In this document: piece by piece, positions 1 through 6,958 of the stretch
How the letters are laid out: each line of letters starts with the position of its first letter
Position numbering within the stretch: position 1 is the first letter of the stretch
Assembly (NCBI GenBank): GCA_028712915.1
Contig: JAQTPJ010000015.1
Span: 1-11,084 of the forward strand
Length of the DNA: 11,084 nucleotides
Source of the DNA: Candidatus Omnitrophota bacterium
GTDB lineage: Bacteria > Omnitrophota > Gorgyraeia > Velamenicoccales > JABMQK01
Direction of reading: 5' to 3'
Made by a program: the position numbers and the translations under genes
The notes under the pieces: generated by a model
Told to the model about the DNA's origin: nothing
Seen by the model: the letters and a program-made list of their open reading frames with translations, nothing else
Databases searched by the model: none

Positions 1-277
1 CACCTGTTTTCTCGCCGTATAAACCGGGCCTGTTATAATAAGCTTCATTCTCTATAAAATATACTTTTACATTTTTACCTATGTTAGCGCTAGATATGCC
101 GGGTTTTAACTTTTTAATCCCTACGCCGCTTTTATCCACGCAGGAATACTTCGGCATCACCACTATAACTTCCTGCCCTAAATTTTCTAAAGCCAAAGGC
201 AGCGCTCCGGCAACATCAGCAAGCCCGCCTGTCTTAGCAAAAGGAACTACCTCGCTGGAACATATAACTATTTTCAT
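1..277 (-). CDS. glgA: Glycogen (starch) synthase, N-terminal part, cut by window edge
   Basis: GlgA transfers glucose from ADP-glucose to the end of a growing alpha-1,4-glucan in the cytoplasm. Only the first 92 codons are present. The protein begins MKIVICSSEVVPFAKTGGLA and continues DVAGALP. This is the hallmark start of bacterial GT5 glycogen synthases, and Lys15 of the KTGGL motif falls at the same position as the ADP-glucose-binding Lys15 of E. coli GlgA. The following segment, with VVMPKYS and a YFIENEAYYNRPGLYG stretch, also matches the family. The ATG at 277-275 is chosen because a strong Shine-Dalgarno sequence lies just upstream and because residue numbering agrees with E. coli. 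The gene follows polA by 236 bases filled with inverted repeats, so it may have its own promoter. The family is usually about 480-530 residues, so most of the gene lies left of the window. Confidence 0.95.
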   Translation of the reverse strand, partial: MKIVICSSEVVPFAKTGGLADVAGALPLALENLGQEVIVVMPKYSCVDKSGVGIKKLKPGISSANIGKNVKVYFIENEAYYNRPGLYGEKTG

Positions 278-281
278 CTGG

Positions 282-288
282 CCTCCTT
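282..288 (-). promoter_or_regulatory. Shine-Dalgarno sequence of glgA
   Basis: AAGGAGG reads on the minus strand at 288-282, four bases before the ATG at 277. It is the strongest ribosome binding site in the window and fixes the glgA start. The hairpin at 295-339 ends only seven bases upstream of it. Confidence 0.8.
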
Positions 289-294
289 CAATGA

Positions 295-339
295 CGACAC
301 AACTTATGGAGTCCAAAAGACGACATAAGTTGTATGTCG
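295..339. repeat. Imperfect inverted repeat just upstream of the glgA ribosome binding site
   Basis: Left arm 295-308 reads CGACACAACTTATG and right arm 324-339 reads CATAAGTTGTATGTCG. Ten base pairs are perfect (299-308 with 324-333). Four more (295-298 with 336-339) pair beyond a two-base bulge, and the loop is 15 bases. In the glgA transcript this would form a hairpin ending just before the Shine-Dalgarno sequence. It could be an mRNA structure or part of a dispersed palindromic repeat; the sequence alone does not decide. Confidence 0.6.
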
Positions 340-430
340 GAATTGAACCCAGCACCTTTTACATATTCAAGTATTTTAAATAATTGTTTATTAAAAATTA
401 TTAATACTAAAAAGGTGCTGGGTCAAGTTC
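340..430. repeat. Long inverted repeat with AT-rich centre between polA and glgA
   Basis: ACCCAGCACCTTTT at 347-360 is perfectly complementary to AAAAGGTGCTGGGT at 410-423. Weaker pairing with two mismatches extends the arms out to about 340 and 430. The 49-base centre (361-409) is almost pure A+T. Each arm has the run of T or A on the inner side, facing the loop, so this does not look like a standard intrinsic terminator. Its layout of matched ends around a short AT-rich core resembles a miniature inverted-repeat element or a REP-type sequence. No target-site duplication was established. Confidence 0.6.
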
Positions 431-456
431 AAACTCACCTGCCCAACGACAGACGG

Positions 457-509
457 ATAACTTAGCTTCACTTACGCCTGCCTACCGTCAGGCAGGTTCG
501 CTAAGTTAT
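457..509. repeat. Nested palindrome directly after the polA stop codon
   Basis: The outer arms ATAACTTAGC (457-466) and GCTAAGTTAT (500-509) enclose the GC-rich inner arms CCTGCCT (477-483) and AGGCAGG (490-496) with a six-base loop, ACCGTC. The two stems are separated by ten unpaired bases on one side and three on the other. The structure begins five bases beyond the polA TGA, so it would form at the 3' end of the polA message and could protect it from exonucleases. No T-run follows in the polA direction, which argues against an intrinsic terminator. Elements of this kind are often dispersed REP-like repeats. Confidence 0.7.
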
Positions 510-513
510 GTTT

Positions 514-3084
514 TCACTTGACCTCCTGCATACTCGCCCAGTTCGCCCCTATCTTTAAAGAGACCTCTACGGGTACATCTAATTTTATTGCACCTTTCAT
601 GCCGGACTTTACGATTTTAATCAATTGAGCCTCTTCTTCTTTGGGAAAATCAAACACAAGCTCATCATGAACCTGTATGGCCATCTTGCTCTGCATATTC
701 CTCTTGTCTAATTCATCCTGGATATTTATCATGGCTAATTTTATCAAGTCTGCCGCCGAGCCCTGAATAACGGCGTTTACCGCCTGGCGCTCGCTGAACT
801 GCCGTATGCCGACATTTCTTGAATTTATATAAGGAAGATAACGCCTGCGGCCCATAATCGTAGAAACGTAACCGTTAGCGCGCGCGAATTCAATCTGTCC
901 GTTTATAAATTCTTTGACCCGCGGATAACGCAGGAAATATGTGTCTATGAAATCCTGCGCCACATCTACGCCAATGCCCAAATCTTTAGAAAGGCCGTAT
1001 GCGCTGATGCCGTATATTATGCCGAAATTAACCCGCTTGGCAACTTCACGCATCTCATCCTGCACTTCTTTAATGTCGACGCTGTAAAGCAGCGCCGCTG
1101 TCATCTTGTGTATGTCTAAATCCTTTCCGAACGCCTCGACAAGCACTTCATCTTTGGACAGATGCGCCAGAAACCTTAATTCTATCTGAGAATAATCGCA
1201 GGAAAGCAAAGACCATTTTGCCGAATTGGCGATAAAAGCTGCCCTAATCTCCCTGCCCAGCTCGCTCTTCACTGGTATATTCTGCAAATTAGGGTTATTG
1301 GAACTAAGCCTTCCTGTCTCAGTGCCTGTCTGCAGGAACGTGCTGTGAATCCTTTTATCTTTTTTGTCGCATAAATCGCCAAGTACATCCACATAAGTCG
1401 ATTTTAATTTAGTTATCTGCCTGTATTCTAAAATAAACGACGGTATTTTATGCTGGGGAGATAATTTCCGCAATACCTCTTCATCTGTAGAAAAGCCGGT
1501 CTTTGTCTTTTTAACCACCGGCAATTTAAGCTCCTGAAATAAAACCTGGCCTAATTGTTTCGGCGAATTTATATTGAATTCCCTGCCGCAGACATCAAAA
1601 ATTTTCTGCGTTAATTTGCTAAGGTCTTTATCCAGCCTCTTGGATAAATCTTTTAGGAGCTCAACATCTATTTTTGCTCCGTTTTTCTCCATCCTGAACA
1701 AAACGCCAGCCAAAGGCAGCTCTAATTTATAAAATAAATCCTTAAGCCCCTTGTCGCCAAGCTCATCCTCTAACGCCTCTTTTAACCTATAGAGAAAAAC
1801 TGCTTCGTTCAGGCCTATCTTTTCCTCCTGGAGCGGCCCTATCTTTAAATAGTCGTATGATAAAACTCCAGTTTTGTAATCTTTGCGCGAAGGGTCAATT
1901 AAATACGCCGCTAACATAACGTCAAAAAAATTACCTGCCATGCTTATGCCTAATTTATCAAAGGCGAGTTTGGCGCTTTTTATATCATTGCCAATCTTAA
2001 CGGTATTTTTATCTACGAACAGGGATTTTAACTTGTCCAAATCGCAAACAGCATAGATATCATCTCTGCCGGCATATATATAAACATTAAAATTTGCGCC
2101 GCTGTTATCGAACGAAAAAGCAAAACAGTTTGTTTCTTTTAATTCTTTGGCTAATTTATTTAAATCTGAACTCTGCCTTATATCTTTTACGGAATCCAAT
2201 CCCTTGTCAGAACTAACGCTTCCCGCTTTATCGCCTAAACTTTTTAGCAAAGATTTAAACTCAAGCTTGGAAAATATGCTATACAACTTATCGTAATCCG
2301 CCGGCACAAGAACAAAGTTCTTCAAGTCGGGATCTACGTCAACGTCCAAAGGTAATTGCGCTAACTCCCGGCTTAAGATTATCATCTCTTTATTATTCTT
2401 TATGAGTTCTCTTAATTTGTCTGATTTTATCTTATCCACGTTATCCAATAAATCGTCTACGTCCTTAAACTGCTTCAGGAGTTCCCTTGCCGTCTTATCG
2501 CCTATACCTTTGGCCCCGGGGATATTATCAGCGCTGTCTCCCATCAAAGAAAGCAAATCAGTGATATTTTCCGGCCTGACCCCGAAATCTTCTTCTACCT
2601 CTTTAGGGCTGAAGTGCCTGCCTTGGCCTTTATATGGATTGTAAACCTCAATCCTGTTATTTACCAGCTGCAGCATATCTTTATCGCTGGTTACGATGCT
2701 GACATCTACATTTTTATTGGCGGCCTTATTTGCCAGAGTAGCTATCACGTCATCCGCCTCAAAGCCTTCTTTTTCTATAATCTTTATATTATTGGCCGAG
2801 ATTACATCCTTGATTAAAGGAATCTGGGTTTTTAAATCGTCCGGCATGGGGTTGCGGTTAATCTTGTATTCCTTAAACTTCTCTTCGCGAAACGTGGGCT
2901 TGCCAACATCAAAACATACAGCTAAATAGTCAGGTTTTATGTGCTCTAAAATCCTATTTAGCATATTTATAAAACCGTATACCGCGTTGGTAGGTTGTCC
3001 ATACGAAGTAACCAGCCCTGCTTTTATTGCGAAAAAAGCGCGATAACATAGAGAATGTGCGTCAATCAGACATAGTCTGGGCAT
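514..3084 (-). CDS. polA: DNA polymerase I (5' nuclease + inactive proofreading domain + polymerase)
   Basis: This 856-residue protein fills gaps and removes RNA primers during replication and repair. Residues 1-290 form the 5' nuclease domain, with the LIDAHSLCYRAFFA start, FEADDVIATLA (108-118) and MGDSADNIPG (181-190). Residues about 298-440 correspond to the 3'-5' exonuclease fold, but its metal ligands are gone: the DxE motif reads SFD (324-326) and the exoII Asp is Ala371. Residues about 440-856 are the polymerase, with motif A DYSQIELR (Asp630), motif B R679, K683, F687 and Y691, and motif C QVHDELVF with Asp807. Phe687 at the O-helix position fits normal dideoxynucleotide discrimination. 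Length is normal for an enzyme with all three domains. The start lacks a clear Shine-Dalgarno, but the N-terminus aligns with the family. A plausible promoter lies at 3106-3133, and a palindrome follows the stop. Confidence 0.97.
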   Translation of the reverse strand: MPRLCLIDAHSLCYRAFFAIKAGLVTSYGQPTNAVYGFINMLNRILEHIKPDYLAVCFDVGKPTFREEKFKEYKINRNPMPDDLKTQIPLIKDVISANNIKIIEKEGFEADDVIATLANKAANKNVDVSIVTSDKDMLQLVNNRIEVYNPYKGQGRHFSPKEVEEDFGVRPENITDLLSLMGDSADNIPGAKGIGDKTARELLKQFKDVDDLLDNVDKIKSDKLRELIKNNKEMIILSRELAQLPLDVDVDPDLKNFVLVPADYDKLYSIFSKLEFKSLLKSLGDKAGSVSSDKGLDSVKDIRQSSDLNKLAKELKETNCFAFSFDNSGANFNVYIYAGRDDIYAVCDLDKLKSLFVDKNTVKIGNDIKSAKLAFDKLGISMAGNFFDVMLAAYLIDPSRKDYKTGVLSYDYLKIGPLQEEKIGLNEAVFLYRLKEALEDELGDKGLKDLFYKLELPLAGVLFRMEKNGAKIDVELLKDLSKRLDKDLSKLTQKIFDVCGREFNINSPKQLGQVLFQELKLPVVKKTKTGFSTDEEVLRKLSPQHKIPSFILEYRQITKLKSTYVDVLGDLCDKKDKRIHSTFLQTGTETGRLSSNNPNLQNIPVKSELGREIRAAFIANSAKWSLLSCDYSQIELRFLAHLSKDEVLVEAFGKDLDIHKMTAALLYSVDIKEVQDEMREVAKRVNFGIIYGISAYGLSKDLGIGVDVAQDFIDTYFLRYPRVKEFINGQIEFARANGYVSTIMGRRRYLPYINSRNVGIRQFSERQAVNAVIQGSAADLIKLAMINIQDELDKRNMQSKMAIQVHDELVFDFPKEEEAQLIKIVKSGMKGAIKLDVPVEVSLKIGANWASMQEVK

Positions 3085-3105
3085 AAAGTAGTTTTATGCT
3101 AAATT

Positions 3106-3133
3106 CTTATATCCTCATGGATTTTATCTTCAA
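3106..3133 (-). promoter_or_regulatory. Possible sigma70-type promoter of polA
   Basis: On the minus strand TTGAAG (3133-3128) is followed after 16 bases by TATAAG (3111-3106). This leaves a leader of roughly 15 bases before the polA ATG at 3084. The match is fair rather than strong, and it lies in the 91-base gap after the TPR gene, where no terminator was seen. Confidence 0.35.
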
Positions 3134-3175
3134 GGAATGCTTAGGAGTGGTTTACAATAATAATACGGGTTGCCA

Positions 3176-3868
3176 TCAGTTATAAAGAAGGACCTTGCGC
3201 TGTGTATCGTCTAATAATTTCGCTATCTCTTGGTTGTCTTGGTCAAGGGCTATTGCCGCATTGAGCTCTTTTAAGGCAGCGATATAATTTCCCGCCAGGA
3301 TATACTGGCGTCCGCGATATAGATGATATTGTGCATCGCGTTTTGCATTAGGCATTAATTTTAAATCCTTCTCTCCCATCATCGGTTCTGCGTCGCCGCT
3401 TAATTTACCGGAAGCCTCTAAGGCTTCTATATGGTCTTTTGCTTTCCATGTCCAGGTATCCGACCAATCCCCCAGCTGAACGCGCACTCTCCAATAATAT
3501 GCGGCTTTATCGAAATCGCCTTCCTTCTCATATAGAGCTGCAAGATTATAATAAGAACTTAAGTAACCCGGGTCAACCTCTACGGCTTTAGAATACGCTT
3601 CTTTTGCGGCGCTGTTTGTGCCTCTTGCCTCCATAACTATCCCTAAATCATTATAGGCAACAGCATAGGCAGGATACAATTCCACTGCTCGCTGATAGAA
3701 GCTCAACGCCATATCTAAATTGCCTGCGCGCTGAGCCTGATATCCTTTATCGCGATAAATTTGGGCCTGTTCGATATCTCTTTTGGATTCAGAAAAAGAG
3801 GGAGGCACAAAAGAAAATAGCAAAATTGCTAGGATTATGAAATGGAGTTTGGGTATGGAATTACCCAT
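3176..3868 (-). CDS. Exported tetratricopeptide-repeat protein
   Basis: The 230-residue product starts with a classic signal peptide: Lys7, a hydrophobic core at about 9-22, and a likely signal peptidase I cleavage after SFS at residue 26. The mature part is built of TPR helices at about 37-66, 71-100 and 105-130, with a fourth repeat near 181-212. The typical pattern of small and aromatic residues is visible, for example AYNDLGIVMEARG and SYYNLAALYEKEGDFDKA. A less regular linker (about 131-175) separates repeats three and four. TPR domains mediate protein contacts, so an envelope scaffold or assembly role is plausible, but the partner is unknown. There is no good Shine-Dalgarno before the ATG and no alternative upstream start was found. 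It follows acsB by 73 AT-rich bases, so it may belong to a different transcript. Confidence 0.8.
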   Translation of the reverse strand: MGNSIPKLHFIILAILLFSFVPPSFSESKRDIEQAQIYRDKGYQAQRAGNLDMALSFYQRAVELYPAYAVAYNDLGIVMEARGTNSAAKEAYSKAVEVDPGYLSSYYNLAALYEKEGDFDKAAYYWRVRVQLGDWSDTWTWKAKDHIEALEASGKLSGDAEPMMGEKDLKLMPNAKRDAQYHLYRGRQYILAGNYIAALKELNAAIALDQDNQEIAKLLDDTQRKVLLYN

Positions 3869-3941
3869 CGTGTTAAGTTAGGTATAGGTTAATATAAATA
3901 GCGTTAAAAATCAAGTGTTTTTTTAAGAATTCGTCTGATTT

Positions 3942-6104
3942 TTAGATGAGCGACGGCATTTCTAATGCCGGATGCTTTGCCTTATTGAGAAACTCCAAGA
4001 GTTGTTCTAAAGTAGTAGCGCTGGTTTCATCTGCTATCTTACTTACAAAATCTGGGTCGCCTATTTCTTTTGCCCTTTCCTCTAATTTTGCCTGCAGAAA
4101 TTCCTTTAAATCTTTGGGCATCCAGACAATTCTTTTTATGCCGCCTTCGGCTAAGATAAATTTCTTACTGGTTAAATAAAGTTTCCCTACGCCCAAAAAT
4201 CCCGGCGTCTGCACCCCGCCTCCGACGGAACTTGCCAAAGTCGTAAAGGTCATGCCTAATGGAGTATCCCCGGCATAATCACGGTGAACTATCATTACCC
4301 CGTTTGCCTCCGGCACCATAGCCACAATACACTCAAAACAGCCACAGCTGGATTGAGGGGATTCTATAAGAGAATACATGCTAACTTTATCAATGGTGCT
4401 GTTGGATTTTTTATATACAAAATCATTTATATTTTTCCACTGGCCTAATCTGTCATCCAGAATTTTACCTTTCTGAATAGGCTGATTTGCGCCAGCAGGG
4501 CTTATCTGGAAATTCGCCTTGGCGTCCAGCCAGGAATACGCCCCGCATAAACCAAGCCTTTCAGGCGTAATAACACAAATGTGATTGGGGGCGAACGACT
4601 GGCACAAGGCGCAGCTGTAAAAATCCTCAACAGCCTCATCAGTCATACCGCTTAACCTATCGTCTCTCTTTGTATAACTAAGCCTCGCTTCCTTAATCTT
4701 TTCTTCCACATCTTTCTTATTGGAATAAATTTTTACCTGCACCTTATCCACAATCGCAGAGTATTCCTGATGTATCATGGCGTGGAGAATTACTCCGAAA
4801 TGTTTAAGCCTAAGCCCTTTCTTGAATGCCTCTTGGCTTATCCTGACCCAGATTATATCGCGCTGGCCGATATGCATTATGCCCTGGGCTTCATTTAAAT
4901 AACGATGAAGCTGCCTTTCTAATATGGGCTCAAAATCTTCTTTTGCGCTGCGCGCGGCAACTTCCACAATTATTCCCAATGGCAAAGATTGCTCTTTGAT
5001 TACGTCTATATCCGGGCCTATTAATTCGACTTTGCCGTCTTCCACCTTATCCATATCCACGTATTTTAAAAACTCAAAACCCATCGCCTTCTTGCCGCCG
5101 AATTCCACGTAGAGATTTTCTTTTCTTACGCGTTCGCCTTCAAATGCCGGGCCGTATAGAACCGGAATATCCAACTTATGTACTTTGATTTTTATGTCGC
5201 GGGTTTCTACGCATCGCGCGACTATCTTTTTGTAATCTTTTTCTACGACGATGGCTTCAAATTTCGTAGTTTCAATCTTCGGCACTGAAGGGGCATCCAT
5301 ATCGGTAATAATGGGAAACCCTAAGTTTAAAACCCCCATACCGGTCGTTACGATAACCTCGTCTAATTTTCCCAATACGAGCACAAAAGCCGGCACGCGC
5401 TCCTGGCAATATTCTAAATTCTTTTTCCACTCGCCGCTCTTACATCCGCCGTATATCAGCGGCGCGCGTATGGCGAAATTTACCGCGAAAATGCTTGATA
5501 GCGCGTCAGGTCCTAATGGGACAATATAATTATCAAGGCCGACTTCCACGCCTTCTTTCTTCAACTGGTCAGCTAAAGTCATTCCATCAACATCGCCCAC
5601 CAGTATGCTGACAATATTTTTCTCCTGAAACCCTCTGATTATATCTGCGGCTGCGGAGGAATCCTTCGGCCTGCCTAAAATAACGGCGATACCGGCGATT
5701 CTTCCGTCGACCAGCTGCAGCCCCAGGGAACGCAGGATTGTATCGGGGATAAAACCTATCCAACCAGAACCTGCTGTTTTGCCCTTGGCGTAATTAATAG
5801 CGGTTAACAACTCCTCGCAAAAAAGCGTTGCCAACCCCTGATTCAAGAAGCCATTTAAATAAGGAACATTTAACCCGTTATCAAGCGCCTGGCCCTGCCA
5901 TAACTTCCTGGCGCTGGCTATTATGTCTTTAGCCTGGCTTGCTGTTTTTATCTCCTTGCCCAACAGCGCATAAGCCAAAGGCAGATGATAGGCGGTATCT
6001 TTAAACTCAATATTCTGATCAGGGCTAAGCTCTTTTAAAGAGGCCTCTGCCATATCGATAATACTTTTTGAGGTATCGTTTATTAATTTTGCTAATTCTG
6101 ACAT
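3942..6104 (-). CDS. acsB: Acetyl-CoA synthase, CODH/ACS complex catalytic subunit
   Basis: AcsB joins a corrinoid-bound methyl group, CO and CoA into acetyl-CoA, the last step of the Wood-Ljungdahl pathway. The 720-residue protein carries every A-cluster ligand. Cys498, Cys501, Cys510 and Cys520 match the C-x2-C-x8-C-x9-C set that holds the [4Fe-4S] cluster. The distal-nickel CGC motif is at 587-589, 67 residues after the last cluster Cys. These spacings equal those of Moorella AcsB (506, 509, 518, 528, 595-597) with a constant offset of eight. The N-terminal region of about 310 residues, which contacts the CO dehydrogenase subunit in bacterial enzymes and is absent from archaeal CdhC, is present. 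The start overlaps the preceding oxidoreductase gene by 13 bases, and AAGGAG precedes the ATG. No CODH gene lies in the window, so the partner must be encoded elsewhere. Confidence 0.97.
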   Translation of the reverse strand: MSELAKLINDTSKSIIDMAEASLKELSPDQNIEFKDTAYHLPLAYALLGKEIKTASQAKDIIASARKLWQGQALDNGLNVPYLNGFLNQGLATLFCEELLTAINYAKGKTAGSGWIGFIPDTILRSLGLQLVDGRIAGIAVILGRPKDSSAAADIIRGFQEKNIVSILVGDVDGMTLADQLKKEGVEVGLDNYIVPLGPDALSSIFAVNFAIRAPLIYGGCKSGEWKKNLEYCQERVPAFVLVLGKLDEVIVTTGMGVLNLGFPIITDMDAPSVPKIETTKFEAIVVEKDYKKIVARCVETRDIKIKVHKLDIPVLYGPAFEGERVRKENLYVEFGGKKAMGFEFLKYVDMDKVEDGKVELIGPDIDVIKEQSLPLGIIVEVAARSAKEDFEPILERQLHRYLNEAQGIMHIGQRDIIWVRISQEAFKKGLRLKHFGVILHAMIHQEYSAIVDKVQVKIYSNKKDVEEKIKEARLSYTKRDDRLSGMTDEAVEDFYSCALCQSFAPNHICVITPERLGLCGAYSWLDAKANFQISPAGANQPIQKGKILDDRLGQWKNINDFVYKKSNSTIDKVSMYSLIESPQSSCGCFECIVAMVPEANGVMIVHRDYAGDTPLGMTFTTLASSVGGGVQTPGFLGVGKLYLTSKKFILAEGGIKRIVWMPKDLKEFLQAKLEERAKEIGDPDFVSKIADETSATTLEQLLEFLNKAKHPALEMPSLI

Positions 6105-6958
6105 ATGCTCCTTCCCGCTGCCGTTCCTTCCTGCTCAGCGTTTACCCATGAATATTGCTTTTCCTGTCCTCTAATTTCAGCGACATCTCCTGCCGCATAA
6201 ATATCCTGTACACTTGTTAACATCGAAGAATCAACCATTATGCCGTTATTGCACTCAATAGAAGTTTCTTTTACCAAATCAATATTCGGCGACAATACCT
6301 GCGTATAGACGACCAAATTTGTGCCGATTATTTTGTTGTTGGATAATTTTACCGCTTTTATATCGCCTTCGCCGAGTATCTCCTGAATCTGCGCGTCGCT
6401 AATATGCTCAACCAAATCCATCTGCAGGCCTTCTTTGAGCTGGCTGCGCAATAATTTAACTTCTATTTTCCTGCGCACAAAAAATTCCGTTAATTTGTCG
6501 GCAATGCCATTATCGCCTGCGATACAGACTGTCTGCAGGAGCGGTATTATCTCTAAAATATGCTTAACATCGTCTAAATTATAAATAGAAACCACGCCGT
6601 TCTTATTTACGCCTTTTATCTGCGGCATCTTAGGCTTCCTGCCGCAGGCTATAACTAACTTATCAAACTCCAAAAACCCTTTTTCCTTAAAATAAATCCT
6701 CTTTTTTGACGGATCAACCGCGGAAACTATATTATTTACAAGTTCGATATTATTCCTCTGGTAGAAATCCTGATAGGGCTCGAACAAAGCAGACTCTTTT
6801 ACTTGCTGATACAGATAATCAAACAGCTTGAATCTCTGGTAAGCCGGCCGATTTTCGTCGGATACTATGGTAATTTTGCTCTCTGCATCCTGCTGGCGTA
6901 TAGCGCTTGCGCAAGACAGGCCTGCTGCGGAATTACCTATTATAATAATGCTTCTCAT
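6092..6958 (-). CDS. Short FAD-dependent pyridine-nucleotide oxidoreductase-like protein
   Basis: The 288-residue protein resembles the flavin domains of NirB and rubredoxin-reductase type enzymes. An N-terminal dinucleotide fold starts IIIIGNSAAGLSCASAI (4-20), the family's tyrosine/arginine region appears as AYQRFKLFDYL (39-49), and the C-terminal FAD motif is IYAAGDVAE (253-261) followed by a W-x2-A-x2-QG-like segment. The second dinucleotide fold, normally GGGxxG for NAD(P)H, is degenerate here (IAGDNGIAD, 146-154). It ends right after the FAD domain, so it lacks the C-terminal dimerisation domain of roughly 400-residue relatives. There is no CxxC redox pair. Its ATG follows the metF TAA with no gap and its end overlaps acsB by 13 bases, so the three are translationally coupled. 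A role in electron supply to MetF or in AcsB activation is inference only. Confidence 0.75.
   Translation of the reverse strand: MRSIIIIGNSAAGLSCASAIRQQDAESKITIVSDENRPAYQRFKLFDYLYQQVKESALFEPYQDFYQRNNIELVNNIVSAVDPSKKRIYFKEKGFLEFDKLVIACGRKPKMPQIKGVNKNGVVSIYNLDDVKHILEIIPLLQTVCIAGDNGIADKLTEFFVRRKIEVKLLRSQLKEGLQMDLVEHISDAQIQEILGEGDIKAVKLSNNKIIGTNLVVYTQVLSPNIDLVKETSIECNNGIMVDSSMLTSVQDIYAAGDVAEIRGQEKQYSWVNAEQEGTAAGRSICQN
6108..6113 (-). promoter_or_regulatory. Shine-Dalgarno sequence of acsB inside the upstream gene
   Basis: AAGGAG reads at 6113-6108, three bases before the acsB ATG at 6104. It lies within the last codons of the oxidoreductase gene and supports the overlapping start. Confidence 0.6.

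Noticed and set aside
336..354. A tRNA T-arm-like sequence on the minus strand (GGTTCAATTCC) upstream of glgA
   Set aside because: It fits the T-loop consensus, but only two of the five flanking T-stem pairs form, and no acceptor, D or anticodon arms can be drawn from the AT-rich sequence before it. It is part of the inverted repeat instead.
457..513. Intrinsic terminator of polA
   Set aside because: The palindrome is stable, but no T-tract follows it in the direction of transcription, so it is listed as a repeat.
3906..3943. A possible terminator after acsB (AAAAATCA/TGATTTTT arms)
   Set aside because: The stem has only one G-C pair, a 22-base loop and no separate T-run after it, so it is too weak to call. 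Whether acsB transcription ends here is open.
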